Positions 35,975 to 49,090 are shown, numbered from the stretch's first letter. The stretch is 64,000 nucleotides of DNA from Kuschelorhynchus macadamiae (GCA_030620095.1 JAUTXW010005212.1:646001-710000), one strand, 5' to 3'. The notes: generated from the letters alone by a model not told the origin. Translations and numbers: made by a program.

Positions 35975-36929
35975 CATGATACAACAAATACAAATTATAC
36001 TAAATAGCCGTTGCAATTCGCTTTTAACGTGGCGGCATAGGGTTTATTCTCGTATATTAATATCCAATAAAGCTAGGAAGTGAAATTTTATATGAAATTA
36101 TATTAACGTATTGGATATTCTAAGATCTAATACACTGGTATTTCGACATGTAACAAAATAACACACAGTATAATTTTTCATTGCTACAAGTAAATTAATT
36201 TTACGTATTTTACCTACCCAACCCTGATTAGAACAATAAATAAATTCGTACCCAATATCCCTTTTAGGGTCGATATTGTTATCTCTCTTTTATGCTCTTA
36301 AATACATAAAATAAAATACCTATTCCGGTTTATTCACGATCAGAGGAAATCAGAAAACCAACTCCACTTGTTTTGTCTGGAAAATATATTCAACACATTT
36401 TAAATATCTGCCTTTTCTTTTGGGTAAATTCAAAGTAAGTACTACATCATGTTTGGGAAGTCGATGATTTATAGACGAATATTTTAAAAGGTCCATTTTG
36501 AATTCCTTTCGTAAATTTCCTTGTCAAAATGTTTCGAATAAATTCGTTTTTACTTTCACCTTGTTTACCGGTTTACAAGCATTTATCCAACCATTTGCAA
36601 GATTTTCATCGGTGTTTGAAAAAACATTATATTGGTGGCAAAGGTTTTAGTCTGTGTGCCTCCCACCTACTGCACAACGCGTTTTGAAAGGTATTAAATT
36701 AGAAAAATACCAACAATCGGAGCACAAATTTACACTGCAATACAAAATAGTTTAACTGCATCTGAAACGTCCTGCGGTTACTCGACTCCACGTAGAAATG
36801 CATAATGTCGCATCTTGTATTTGTTGTATCATGGAACGAGTAACCACATATATGTAACACGTAGCAGACTAGTCTTTATGTCACAAACAGGTTAAGACAT
36901 GCAGCAGTGACAAAACATACAGTGAGGAC
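35975..36929. other. Non-coding stretch
   Basis: Nothing recognised. Confidence 0.4.
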
Positions 36930-37537
36930 ATGAAGTCCGTTGCCCGCCGTCTAACTTCTGAACCGCTCTGTATATTGCAACGAAATTTAGAACGATAATA
37001 TATGAGCAAATTTCCCACCTTTGAAAAAAAATGACAGCTTTAAATGTCAAGAAGACAGCTGGGCGCAGTTTCAAAACTTTTCTTTATGTAAGGGGGGTCG
37101 AGTAACACATCGTTTTAAAGGTCTTTTTATTATTAAATCAAACCCTGATTTTGAAAACATTTGATTCAGCAGTTCTCAAATGATAACCAATAACAATTTT
37201 AAAGTTTATTTTCTGCTACGTGGTTTCGTGCTGCAATTTTTTCTACCAAATGCAACAATGAATTGTCGTTACCTTGGTTCTCTAATAATTGACATTTTAA
37301 AACGTGCTTCTCGAATGTTCTAAAAGTTTTTGAAAATATCATTTAATTGAAATCGCTGGTTTGTTAGAAGTTAAAATCGAAGCAGTTATCCTCTTTGGCG
37401 AGGCTAATCGGAATCATCTTAAATAAACGCTTTCCTGAACGACCAATGTGCAGGAAATCCTTTCAGGATTTATTTTCATAATTTGAAGTAATAGGGACGC
37501 GAACATCCCAGTTTCCTCAAAAAATATATATTTGGGA

Positions 37538-37646
37538 GGTTATTTTGGGTGACCATATCATAGGTCCCATATCACATATATTTGTGGGGTCGTTTAAATT
37601 TCTCTCCAAACATATAGGATCTATGATATGGTGACCCAAAATAACC
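37538..37646. repeat. 26-bp perfect inverted repeat nested in the transposon
   Basis: 37538-37563 and 37621-37646 are exact complements (GGTTATTTTGGGTGACCATA... and reverse), with weaker pairing further out. Possibly a small MITE inserted in the transposase gene. Confidence 0.85.
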
Positions 37647-37689
37647 GCTCAAATATTTATTTTTTGAATTAATCCTCCAGGATACCACA

Positions 37690-38085
37690 CTCCACTTATT
37701 GGTGTTGTTGTTGCTCAAAACCCACCTGGGTTCCACTTTGGCTTTACGTTTCAACAGGACGGTGCCCCTCCATATTACTTTAGAGACACTAGAAATTACT
37801 TGGATGCAACTTGTCTGGATAGATGGATTGGTCGTCGAGGTCCGACAGAGTGACCAGCTCGCTCGCCAGATCTTACACCCCTTTATTATGATTATGATGT
37901 GGAATTTCAAGTTTTTAAAATAGCTTCGGATTCTCTGGACGAACTGCGTGAACGTATCATCGGCGTGTGAGCAGGAATAAACCCTGAAACCGTCCATAAT
38001 GTAAGGGAAGAATTCACTAACAGGATGTTCATTTGTCAAGAGGTGCAAGGCGGTCATTTACAACATCTTTTTCTTTTTCTGCTTG
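37690..38085 (+). pseudogene. DD41D-like transposase C-terminal remnant
   Basis: Plus-strand reading gives FQQDGAPPYYFRDTRNYLD, then RWIGRRGPTE, a stop, PARSPDLTPLYY, and later DSLDELRERIIGV and VREEFTNRMFICQE. The first D is the second catalytic Asp; the third position, normally D 41 residues on, is Y here. A TGA stands where W (of EWP) belongs. This is the insect mariner/IS630-type transposase that often has a DUF4817 N-terminus. Dead. Confidence 0.75.
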
Positions 38086-38831
38086 TTACAGTTTTTTTAT
38101 ATTCGTCTTATCAGTTTATTATTATTTGTTATGCTGGTTTAATAAAATATTTACCGTTTCATTTTCATGCTTCACTTAGTATGAAATATTGACATTGGAA
38201 AAATATCCCAAAAGTATAACGATTCCATTACGAAACAGTGTTATTGGTTATCATTTGAGAACTGCTGATTCATATGTTTTCAAAATCGCGGATTGAATTA
38301 AGAATAAAAAGACCTTCCATAAAAAAAATTCGAAACTGCACCCAGGTGTCTTCTTGACATTTAAAGCTGTCATTTTTTTTTAAATGGAGAATTTGCTCAT
38401 ATCTTCCCTAACTTCGTTGCATTATACCGAACAGTTCAAAAGTTAAACAGGGGCTACGGACTTTATGTTGTTGTATAGCATTTTTTTTTAAACTTTGTTG
38501 TACTGTATATATAATTACGCATATAACGTTATTATAATTGACGTAAAAATATCAACTTCAAGAGCAAAGTTACACAAGGTGTTAAGGGTTTGACTACAAA
38601 TATTTTAACACAGGACTTAAAGGGCTGTGTCTACCTGCGAAAGTAATTAAACAAAAACGTCTGTATAATGTGTATAATATCCAAATCAAATATATCATAG
38701 CAGTGCGCTTTCGAGTAACTAGTCATCCTTAAAACTACTCGTCAGTAAATAGGTAGAAGGATACATGGTTTGCAAATCAATGTCTTTTAAAATTTGACAT
38801 ATTACAAAGACTAACCAGACGCTGACGAATA

Positions 38832-39183
38832 CTATTTTACATTATTAAAACTATAATTGCCTAAAAGCATTTGGTTAGAGATTGGATGATTGCAAAAGCC
38901 TCTGCTAGCGATAGATACAACAAATAAATTTAGTAGAAGTTCTAAGTTTGAGTCACAGGATGTCAGGTATGTTCGATTCAAGATTGAGAAATCTTGTACA
39001 GTGTAGATTACTAGGAGCATAGACGCAAATACCACAATGCCGCCGGAATGATGGAAGAAGTTCATAGCCAGGAAAGTAAAGGTGATTTGCATTTTTAAGG
39101 GTTATTTTGGTTTCTGTTAGGAATATGAGTTTTGGAAGATTGAAGATAGTGGTGAACAAAGTTGGGTTTTTTACTGAAACCAC
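38832..39183 (-). pseudogene. Non-LTR retrotransposon endonuclease fragment
   Basis: 39183-38953 encodes LPKLIFLTETKITLKNANHL, YFPGYELLPSFRRHCGICVY and a following N.PDIL. This is the apurinic-type endonuclease of LINE ORF2: a TET block and a PGY...R..GG.C.Y block. A change of frame near 38960 leads to a CCIYR-like piece, the next conserved step. No RT follows. Too short for activity. It could belong to the same family as 62640-64000, which lacks this part inside the window. Confidence 0.68.
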
Positions 39184-39583
39184 AGATATTGGTGAATGAG
39201 AAATAATATTTCAATGGTGGAGCGCCACAAGTACCCCTCACCTGGATATTCGAAGGGAGGGGGATATCTCGAGTTATTATAGATATTTTTGGTGTTTATA
39301 TTAAAAAAAAATAGTTTCGCATTTTTAATTTCAATTGATTACAAATGTTTCAGTCAAAAATACGGAAATGGAATAATAACTATCAAAAGATGGTATAAAA
39401 ACTAAATTTGATATATAATCATCTTGAGTGTGAATCGATAAAACTATTGTATAAATGCCATAATTATGGAATACCTGGAAACTCTGCGGGTGTGGGGAAC
39501 TAAGCCTCAGTACTTTGTCGCTCTACCTTGTCTCTTTAACATTAGTGAATACATGGCCTAAAGCTTCTCCTATTTAATTGGAG
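39184..39583. other. Non-coding spacer
   Basis: Nothing recognised before the TACAGGGTGT at 39584. Confidence 0.4.
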
Positions 39584-39855
39584 TACAGGGTGTCCGGATT
39601 TCGTTCTTATTATAGAGATCTCGATTATTCGTAAAGATAGACGTGCATTTGAAATTTGTATTTTCAGGCACCCCTTCTATCTCGATTGGAGGAACCCATA
39701 GCAAAAAAATAATGACTAATTCCTATAGATTTTTTCCGTAGAATCCAATGGCGTACTAATTTTTGTTTTCAGAGTCAACGAGTTCTGAGATACAGATCAA
39801 TCGTGTGTTTTTTTTAATGTAACAACCTATATATTTTTAAGTCCTTGTATTATCT
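39584..39855 (+). repeat. Dispersed repeat with TACAGGGTGT end, copy 1
   Basis: Matches the reverse complement of 50930-51143: shared blocks include AGCAAAAAA.TAATGACT, TTTTTTCCGTA.AATCCA and AGTCAACGAGTTCT.AGATACAG. It lies at the 3' side of the transposase remnant 40310-41008 and may be that element's end. Confidence 0.7.
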
Positions 39856-40309
39856 TCGCTGACGTCTTTCAAAATATATATAATACGGTTTAGCTATTTT
39901 TTCATTTAACCCTCTAAAATGCAATTTTGCTGGTAAAATTTAAATTATTCATAGTCGGCTATGAGATAACTTGGCTGTCAAATTGTTGACATAATTCATT
40001 ACTGATTTTTTATAACAGTTAATTTTAGGTATCCGTAACATACCTTTTTAAATAAATTATTGTTATTATTATTAAACTCCTATCCGCTTTATTAATATTT
40101 TTTAGTATTTAAGTTATTTATTGCTAAAAAATCTAAGTCTAAGATAAGATAAGGTAATAGCACAAGTATGAATATAGATTTTAAATCATAGAAACTGCTG
40201 AAATTGAGGTTTATTTTGTTGAATGCGATTTTGGCACACTTTTCTTATTCTACGTAACGCATTTAGTATAGGCATGGTTTATAAAATCCTTAATTCTCTC
40301 TCTCTCTCT

Positions 40310-41008
40310 CTGTCATTTCGCTGATATTCCATTGTATCAAATTGGGTCTTATGAATTTTATTTTCCAAATAAACCCATGAAAGGTCCGGCGACCTAGCTG
40401 GCCATCTTATATACATGCCAATATAACAACCAGGGAAATCATGGGCAGTAACCAAGTTCTATTGGAAATAAATATATAAAATATTGTTTAAAAGACCTAA
40501 TGGAATGCCACAGGGCATCTCCTTGTGATAAATTCGTTTTCTGAGTCCAATACCGATCTATCTATTTATTTTAAATTCCAGCACTGCTAATGTAATATTT
40601 ATCAGACCATATATTTTTCCTGTAAAAATTCCAATTTCTGTTAATATTTTGGTAATACCAATGATGAAATTCTACTCGTCGCTGTTGGTCACCAGGCTGC
40701 ATATTATAAACTAGCTTAAATTTATAAGGTTTAAATTATTGCTTTTTCATAATTTCTTGAACCTTAGATTTATGAACGCCAACTACTTCCCCAACTTTTC
40801 TACAAGAAGTTTTAGGATTGTTTCCAACTGTTGTCAAAACATTAATTTCATTGATATCCCATTGTTGGCTATTATTGTAAGTTTTTGGCCGAGATTTGCT
40901 AAATGTTCCAAAATGAACAAGGTTGTGTTTAATTGAACTAAATATTCTGATACTGGATTGCCTTCTTTCTGGATACCTATAGGATAATATTATAAATAAC
41001 ACAAACAT
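40310..41008 (-). pseudogene. Mariner-group transposase remnant
   Basis: The minus strand from 41008 carries a helix-turn-helix region (NNPKTSCRKVGEVVGVHKSK, VQEIMKKQ), then after a stop YNMQPGDQQRRVEFHHWYYQ, later IWSDKYYIS at the first catalytic Asp, and near 40400 WPARSPDLS, the block before the last acidic residue. Several stops and frame changes. Same broad family as the 61.3-62.4 kb element. A (CT)n run sits at its end near 40295. Confidence 0.68.
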
Positions 41009-41209
41009 AAGACATACCTTCTAAATACATTTCTCCCGCTTCATCGCTATTTTAATTACAGCATGTAAAACAGCATACCATATTTCTCTTAATTGTCGCA
41101 GTTATCATTAGCAACCATATTTTAATAAAGTGGTACAATAAATAAAGAAATGTAAGGTAATCACTAAACTTAAAAAATATTTGAATAGAATGGGGTTGGA
41201 TTAGGAATA

Positions 41210-41620
41210 TGTTACTGCATAGAAGGCAAGTTTAATGCAGAATATTACAAGCATATTTTGAAACACGTGACGCTTCCATCAGTTGCCCAATTATATCCAA
41301 ATAACTCATATATTTACCAGCATGATAATTGCCCTGTCCATGCTGCCAATAATATAAGACAGTGGTTTCAGAATAATAACGTGGAAGTATTGCCTTGACC
41401 TTCTTAGAGTGCGGATATGAACTCGATAGAGAACATTTGGGGATTGATAGTGAAAAAAATATATAGACGTAACTTTAGGCCCCAAAATTCTGATGAACTA
41501 TAGGAAACTGCACTGAAAACTCTGCTGGGAAGAACTTGATCCCAATATTGTGGTAAATATAATTAAATCAATGCCCAACAGTCTGTATCAAGAAATCCAG
41601 CAAGAAAGCGCTATGATAAA
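41210..41620 (+). pseudogene. Tc1-like (DD34E) transposase remnant
   Basis: The plus strand reads YIYQHDNCPVHAANNIRQWF, then QNNNVEVLP, stops where W and R belong, SADMNSIENIWGLIVKKI and NFRPQNSDEL. The D of HDN and the E of IENIW are 34 residues apart, the Tc1 spacing. The N-terminal half is missing. At least three stops. It lies next to, and in opposite direction from, the remnant at 40310-41008. Confidence 0.78.
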
Positions 41621-41639
41621 ATATTATTTTTTATGTCTT

Positions 41640-42360
41640 TTTGATTGTTCTTGTTTATTTTAATATTTATTCTTATTCATGTCAACTTTTGTTCTTAAAA
41701 TATTTTAATAAATTAATTAATTTACTTTTTCTACTATATCACATCAACTAAATGAGAAAACGATTTTTTCGAAACTTTACCCTTTTATGAAGTTAAAAGG
41801 TTAAAATTTATTATTTTAAAGAGAATGATATTTTTAAAAAGTCCATTTAAATCTAATTGATGAATTTGCAAGGTTAGGAAAATATTTCTTTAATATTTTA
41901 TGTTGTCATTACATTACGCTTTTATGAATTATTGTTTTAAGAATTACACTTGTCATTGGCTTTAAATAGTAAAGACGTGCAAAAACCCTGTTGTAACACA
42001 GGTTCCACTTGCTCACAACCTCAGCGCCAAATGTATACAGTATAAATCCTTATCCTTAATATCGAGCAGCCGGATCACCGCCTTTCATAAAAACGGGGGT
42101 AGAAGCGTGGAAGGGGCTACTTATTTAAGTCAGGAATGTATAGCGACGTTGCCGACATTGCTCTCGCGATTTAACGCGTATACGAGTATAATATTAGTTT
42201 CATACTGTCGCTGGTCCTTCGAGTTTTGTTTGAGTTTTTGCCGCTTTTAAATACTACCTTTTTCACATTTGGGCTTTTACATTATTTTTGTAAACAACAA
42301 TGGACAATAAATCTGGAGAACACTGACGATATTATGGGTATCACAATTCGAGAAAATGAA
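41640..42360. other. Non-coding stretch
   Basis: No gene or repeat recognised. Confidence 0.4.
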
Positions 42361-42945
42361 TTTTAATGAATATATTAAATTATAATGGATCATTAATAGT
42401 AATAATAGATATATATTCGAATTACAATTTAATTTAATCTATGCCTGTGTATATACAGGGTGATATGTATGTATGAAAACGTTCGATTATCTCGTAAAGT
42501 ATATGAGATAAGGAAAGAAATTTGATACAGAGATTTTAAGATATATAAGGGTGTTAATAATTTTAATTTTACAAAGTCGGTCAAAAATAGTCGGGTTGTA
42601 TTAAATAATCGGGTCTAGAAATTTGGAACTATGGGATTTCCTTTTAATCAATATATCAGATTACAATGGATCATTAATAGTAGTAATAAATAAATATTCT
42701 AATTACAATTTTTAATTTAATCTATACCGGTGTATATACAGGGTGATAGGTATGTATGAAAACGTTCGATTATCTCGTAAAGTATACGGGTAACGAAAGG
42801 AATTTAATACAGAGATGTTAAGATATATATAAGGTTGTTAGTAATTTTAATTTTAGAAAGTCGGTCAAGTAGTCGGGATGTGACAAAGTTATATTTTTTA
42901 AACAATCGTGTCTAGAAACCTGGAATTGTGAACAGAGTTTCCTTG
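42361..42945 (+). repeat. 281-bp tandem duplication
   Basis: Copy 1 starts TTTTAATGAATATATTAAAT at 42361, copy 2 TTTTAATCAATATATCAGAT at 42642. Both contain TATACAGGGTGAT, GAAAACGTTCGATTATCTCG and AGTCGGTCAA. Copies are roughly 85-90% alike by eye. Confidence 0.85.
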
Positions 42946-45460
42946 TATAACAGGCACCTACTAAGCAAGGGCTTTTCAAAATTTAACGCTTATAGGGGTG
43001 AAATATGTCTATACATTGTTTACAATATGCATTTACCTAAAAAATATTTTATGACGATTCTTTCTACAATGGCTTTTAAAAATAATTATCCAAATATAAA
43101 TTTCAGAATTTTTTTTCTAGGGACTGGAATACGAATAATATATTTTTAGAACAAAATTGTATATCTGTACGATTGTGTGCGTCTGTGTATATGCAAACAA
43201 AATTTCCGCCAACCGACGATAATTTGAGTACCATCAAACCGGTTTGCTTAAAATTTGAACCACAAGTATTGGTTTGTGTCTCGCGAGGATTACATTTTTG
43301 TTGTCACGGGCCTAGATTTTCGATTTCGATAGATCCTCTTAATGTTCTGACATTGAAAACTTGTGTGTGTGTGTTCTGTAAACAAGAAAAAACCAACATG
43401 TCAAACTTCTTTTTTTTCCTTAGTAGATGTCTAGCATTAAAAGAAACCTCGTTAATAATTTTATTTTTCGACAATGTATATTGCTGATTTTCTATAAACA
43501 CTTTTTGAAATCGGAGTCAAACTAATAAAGACAGAAAATAGTCATTACACTCATGGTACTAGATTCAAGACTCGCAATACAGTCTTGTTGTGCAGTAATG
43601 AAGAATTAGTTTGACGCCGACTTTAAGAAGTCAAATTTTTAAGATAAAATATTTTTTCTTTTAATTTTTTTAGGTCAGTTTAATTTTTTTTTACATAACT
43701 TTTTACGAAATGAATAGAGGTAGAGGTTTCTTGTACAGCACAGAGCAAAATCTTTCTATTCACCAATAGAGGTCAACTGAATGAGGTTTTAAGACGATTC
43801 TTTGGCATATGGCTTTCAAAAAAAAATTATTTTAAAATTCACCCTTAAGTGAGTAAAAAGTAGTAAAATGTGTTTTTACTCTTTCAAACTGAAAAACATT
43901 TTTAAACGATTCTTTTGTTAATGACTTACAAAAATAAAAACCTAAAAATTTTTTTTTTATTTTTCGGGATTACAACCTTGAGGGGTGAAATTTCTACTAT
44001 TTTAGCAATAACTCCTCAACTAATTGAAACATACGACAACTCATAGAATAATGTCCTAAAAATTTGTTAACATGTTTTTCTAAATTCAAACCTTAAGGGA
44101 GTAAACTAACCTTTTTTACAATACCTCAAAATTAAGTAATTGACTTTTTAAAATGATTCATTCGTTAGTGGCTTTTTTTTACAATATTTAATACAAAAAT
44201 TGAGATTTTAAGTGGTTATAGGCATCCAGCAACAACCGATTTATTTAAAATACGTAAAGTAAAACATGTGAATTATATTACTTTCTTACTATATCTCTCT
44301 TGCTAAATAATTTTTTAAAACGACTCTTTTGTCATTAGTTGAAAAAAACAATTATGTAAAAACAGATTTGTGGATATTTCAAGATTCTGCTGTTAAAGGC
44401 GTAAAACAGGTGAAGGTGAAATGCGTTTTTACTGATTTTGCAATAACTAAAATTGATTTTAAAATAAGTAAATATGTTTTATTACTTTCTTATTTTCAGT
44501 GTTATAAACAAGGGAATATTCTGGTTTGTGACACTGTCTTCGCGAACAAGCGCGAGCAAGACTTCATTTGTAATTATTATAATGTGTGTTTAAAAAATAA
44601 GATAACACCATAATAATAATATTTAAGCAGTGTTGGTATATGATAGTAATTCAGTGTTCATGTGCTAAAGATAAATGACCATGAGACTTAAACTTAATAC
44701 TTAGTATACTTTTGTTAAAATATGTATTTTTATTTCTTAACATATGCATGTATATATTTCATGGATATGAGATATTCGTGTATAGGGATGATCTTGTTAT
44801 TTGCCTTTTAGATTCGATACGTATATTTGATTTCCCTAGGCAAATTTTATTAGCAACAATTATTTTTATTTTATCATTTTATGTAGTTTGTTTCTTCTTT
44901 GGCAAATTGAAACTAAATTTTAGGAACTCACCTTATTAATTAAAATAATAAGAATTAAACTATGTTTTGATATTTTTTGTGCAATATAAGGAAACAAATG
45001 CCGTCAAACGTTTTAAGTAAAGGAAGCAAAAATCTAAAAAAAACAAAATGTTTTATTTATAATAGACGTAATAAATGCTGCTATATGTACTAAAAGGGAT
45101 TTAGACTTGTCCCCAATGAAACTAGTTTTGAAATAGTCTTTAAAAGGGCGAGAATAGAGAAGGTGTTTGGGGAATAGTTACTACTTTTTACAGTTTTGAG
45201 TTTAAAAAAATTAATACTAACTCCAAGATTTTTGGAATTAGTGGCCATTTAATAAGCCTTGATAACTAGGTATATTTGATTATGAGATTTTCGTCTTATT
45301 GAAATTTGACTTCTTAGCAAAATTAAACTGCAGTTATGACAAACACGGGGTATATAATATAAATATAAAGTAAAATTTTAAAATAAAAAATAAATATGTC
45401 ACCGCGTTCACAGTGGAATAAGAATTTTAAAATTAGAAAATCAAAAATTGGTAAATTTTA
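42946..45460. other. Non-coding stretch with weak tandem repeats
   Basis: 43780-44340 has a weak repeat of about 110-220 bp marked by ACGATTCTTT.GT and by CCTTAAGGG/CCTTGAGGGG. Frames of 70-100 codons here are low-complexity and unconvincing. Confidence 0.45.
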
Positions 45461-46281
45461 TTTACCCGGAATTTCCCGCGTTATGACCTATTTCGTTTAT
45501 TGCGGGCAGAGAAATGTGACCCAATTTAGTTCCGCACATAGTCATTTATATAGTAGCACATATTTACTCTCTTTTCAAATACTTTTACTGGGCGCCATTT
45601 TGTTCCACCATATTGGATTCGTCACCATATTCGATCAGTACCAATATTAAACAAGTTTATATCTATGCCAAACTTGATTTTTCAGCATAGTTTAAAATAA
45701 ATTAAATAAGTAAATTGTTTACACTGATTTCATATAACAATCGTTAGAGAGCCTTTGGATGCGCCATTTCGTTTCATCATGTTGAATTCGTACACAGTTT
45801 TACCACTTTATCCCTATATCATCTTATCTTATCTAATTATTGTGCAAAAATCTGAAGTGAATTAAATAAAATGTTTTTTACGTTCATTTCGTAATTCGTA
45901 ACTTTTAAATATTGTATTAAGCCGCCATTTTGTTTTCATACATACAGACACATCGATAGACAGATAGACTATCGGGGAGAATACATATTTTTGGCATATA
46001 GGGACGCCATATTGAATTCGTACCACAATTTTACCAGTTCGCCTCTATATCACACTTAATTCTAGCACAAGATTTGAAATCATTCTAATAAGTAGATTTT
46101 TGAGGCAAATTTTTTAAATGTTTTAAGCCGCCATTTTATTTCGCCATCTTGGATTCGTACCAACATTTTGTAACATGTATTTTGTCATCTAAGGACCGTA
46201 AAACTTCAGGATCTGTAAAAACCTGAGAGAGTGATTTTTTTCACTATGACAATACTTTCCTTTTACGGGGGAAGTAAAAAC
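45461..46281 (+). mobile_element. TIR-bounded element with internal repeats, copy B
   Basis: Starts TTTACCCGGAATTTCCCGCG and ends TTTTACGGGGGAAGTAAAAA. Internal units include GGCGCCATTTTGTTCCACCA, AGCCGCCATTTTATTTCGCC and TTGGATTCGTACCA, with about five units and a piece with ACAGACACATCGATAGACAG. Same orientation as copy C and opposite to copy A. Confidence 0.72.
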
Positions 46282-47488
46282 CGGAATTTTAATTATAATA
46301 AATTAATCCTTTTTTAAAAATGTTTCTTATGAATCCAAAGCTCTTCCGCGTAGTAGTCAATAACTGTAAAAAATAAAACTGACTTAAAAAACACTTACTC
46401 AGTGTTTTTTTAATCGGTTTTATTCTTTTCGCATTTTTTTTATGAATTCCTTCATTTAAAAAAGGTTTTATTGTAAATATCAGGTCAAGATTCTTGAGGC
46501 CTAAACCTAGGTACTGGAGTCCATTGTACTTAAAATGTTACCAGAATGACGTGAACTAATGATATATAAAAAGTGCAGTCTATACGTAGCTCAATAAGTA
46601 GTTTCATACAATAAATACACATTTTCATTACCACAAATTGATATGATAAGTAGAAGTAAAGTTCCTTTCCTTTAAAACTACGAAAAATATGAAATATGAT
46701 ACTTCAGAACATATATTTTTTAATTTTAACTAGTCCCCCCCCCCACGCACCTCAGTTATGACATAGAAAAAGTTTTATGTACAGAATAAACTTATATAAT
46801 ACTATTAACATTCATTAAGATTTGTAATTACCTAGCAAAATAACCTGACCAGGAAAATTATTGTCTCCCACTAGATCAGGGCTCTACCTCCAGCTATATC
46901 AAAATTACATTTTTTGATTAATTACAGTTTCATGCTCCAAATTTCAATATATATATTAAAGAAAATAATTTAATGTGGCGTCATTACTCTATTTTTACTT
47001 TTTTTAAATATATTTGCTATAGAATACCCGGAACCACGCTAAAAACTTCTTTAAAAAATCATCTATGTTGGCCACAATCTCCCCGAAGTAATTGGTGTAC
47101 TTAAAATCACATTAACTAATATTATGGATAAACGATATCTTGACATGCATAGAATATCAGCAATCCCGACGGTTTAAAACTGGAAGTAGTAAAATTGCAC
47201 TTTATGTCCCTGAAAACCTCGAAAACTATATGAAAATTGATATTTTTAGATTACCCTTCCGCATAAACTTTTTGTGCCAAGAATAAAATAATATAATAAA
47301 GCACTTTAAAGTTACCGCGGGAAGGGATTCAAAATGGCGCTATACAGCTATTTTTTTTTTCAGTGTTTACTCTATGACCACCCCAGTACTATCCTGAATA
47401 CTTCCTGAAAAATGCATTCAAATCGGTAAAAGTATCGCAAAGTGTAGTAGAGGTTCATACATAAAAAATCGGTCAATTTCCTTTACCC
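46282..47488. other. Non-coding spacer between element copies B and C
   Basis: No gene. 47320-47345 has GGGATTCAAAATGGCG, a hint of similar repeat sequence. Confidence 0.4.
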
Positions 47489-49090
47489 GGAACTTCCCTC
47501 GTTATGATTTTTTGTTGGGAATAGTGAGGTACGAGTGAAATGGTACCCAACTCAGTTCAATAAATAGTCACAGTATATATATGTTACATATACTGTATTT
47601 TCAAACATTTTTAGTGGGCGCCATTTTGTTCAATCATATTGCATTCCTACCAATATTTTACCAGTTCCTTTCTATCTATGCTACATTTGACTTTGGGTAT
47701 AATTTAAAATAAACTGAATAAGTAGTTTCCACAATGTCAAATACCGCCATTTTGTAACGTCATGTTGATTTCGTACCATTTTATCCCATTTCCACATTTA
47801 TTTTTTCTGCAAAAATTAAGGTCAATTGTACAATACTTTTTTTGGCCGCCATTTGGTTTTGCTTAAATTCGTACCACAACTGCACCAGTTTATCTTTATA
47901 TCACACTTAATTCTTGCACAAAAATTAAAGTCTTTAAGAATATGCCGACGGAATTGATAGTACATATTTTTGGCATATAAAGACGCTAAATCGCTAAACC
48001 TGAGAGGATGTTTATTCACGATTACAAGAATTTTATTTGGCCGCCATCCGTCTTTTTGAATTAGTACCACAATTTCACTAGATAATCCCTATTCCAAAGT
48101 TCGTTATGGCAGGCAATTTGAAGCCAATCCATTTTAGGCTGAATTTTGAAATATTTCATTAACCCGCCATTTTCATTCCGCCATCTTGGATTCGTACCAA
48201 AATTTTACCAGTGGATTGCAACATACTACTTTAAGGTTGGTGCAAAACTTGAGATAATTTATAAGTTTTTTAATGTTAATTTTTTTAACATTTCACTAGT
48301 GTGCCATTTTGTCTCGCCACATTGGATTTTTACCAAAATATTACTAGATCGTCCCGATATGACCCTCAATTTTTTATTAAAATTTGAACTCAAGGGGATA
48401 AGTAGTCTTTAAGCTATGCCGCGAACTGACAGACAAACAGGCAGACCGACGGAATTGATAAAACATATTTTTAGCATCTAGGTATACTAAAACGGAAATA
48501 TATGTAAAACCTGAGATGGTGATTTTTTCACGATTACAAACATTTTATTTGGCCGCTATTTTGTTCGGCCATCTTGAATTTGTGCCACACTAGTTGATCC
48601 CTAGACCACAATTAGTTATGGCGCACAATTTAAAATCAATCCATTAAGCAGTTTTTCAGTCCAGTTCAGTGCCACAATTTCACTAGTTGATCCCTAGACC
48701 ACAATTAGTTATGGCGCACAATTTAGAATCAATCCATTAAGCAGTTTTTCAGTCTGAATTTTTAAATAATTTATTAAGGCGCCATTTTGTTCCGCCATCT
48801 TGGTTTCGTCCAAAATGTTACCAGTTGATTCTAACATAATATTTGCTGTTGGTGCAAAATTTGAGGTAAATTGGATAAGTAGTTGTTTAGTAAAAATTTC
48901 ACAAGACCGCCATTTTGTTTGGCCATATTGGATTTTTACCAAACATTACCAGGTTTTTGCCACGGACAGACATACAGACAGACCGACGGAATGTTATGGC
49001 ATTTAGGGACCCTGAAACGTGAAGATCTGAAAACATCTCGGAGAATGATTATTTCACGATTACAATACTTCCTTTCACGAGGAAAGTAAA
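47489..49090 (+). mobile_element. TIR-bounded element with internal repeats, copy C
   Basis: Starts GGAACTTCCCTCGTTATGA near 47489 and ends CCTTTCACGAGGAAAGTAAA near 49090. It holds around ten degenerate units of about 140-160 bp, each with a CGCCATTTTGTTCCGCCAT block followed by TTGGATTCGTACC and TTTTACCAGTTGAT. GACAGACCGACGGAAT recurs at 48450 and 48980. 48595-48765 carries a recent duplication of about 90 bp (CACTAGTTGATCCCTAGACC twice). No protein-coding capacity. Confidence 0.75.

Larger units (their letters stand above)
36930..38467 (+). mobile_element. Decayed DD41D-like mariner-group transposon with long TIRs
   Basis: 36930-37204 and 38198-38467 are inverted copies of each other (landmarks AAGTCCGT, ATTTTGAAAACAT.TGA, CAGCAGTTCTCAAATGATAAC on the left, all found reversed on the right), about 270 bp per arm with indels. 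Between them lies a transposase remnant, and a separate inverted repeat is nested at 37520-37680. No clear TA duplication is seen. Unusually long TIRs for this group. Confidence 0.75.

Noticed and set aside
43173..43487. 104-codon plus-strand frame rich in Cys and Phe
   Set aside because: Cys and Phe come from TGT and TTT runs; no recognisable domain.
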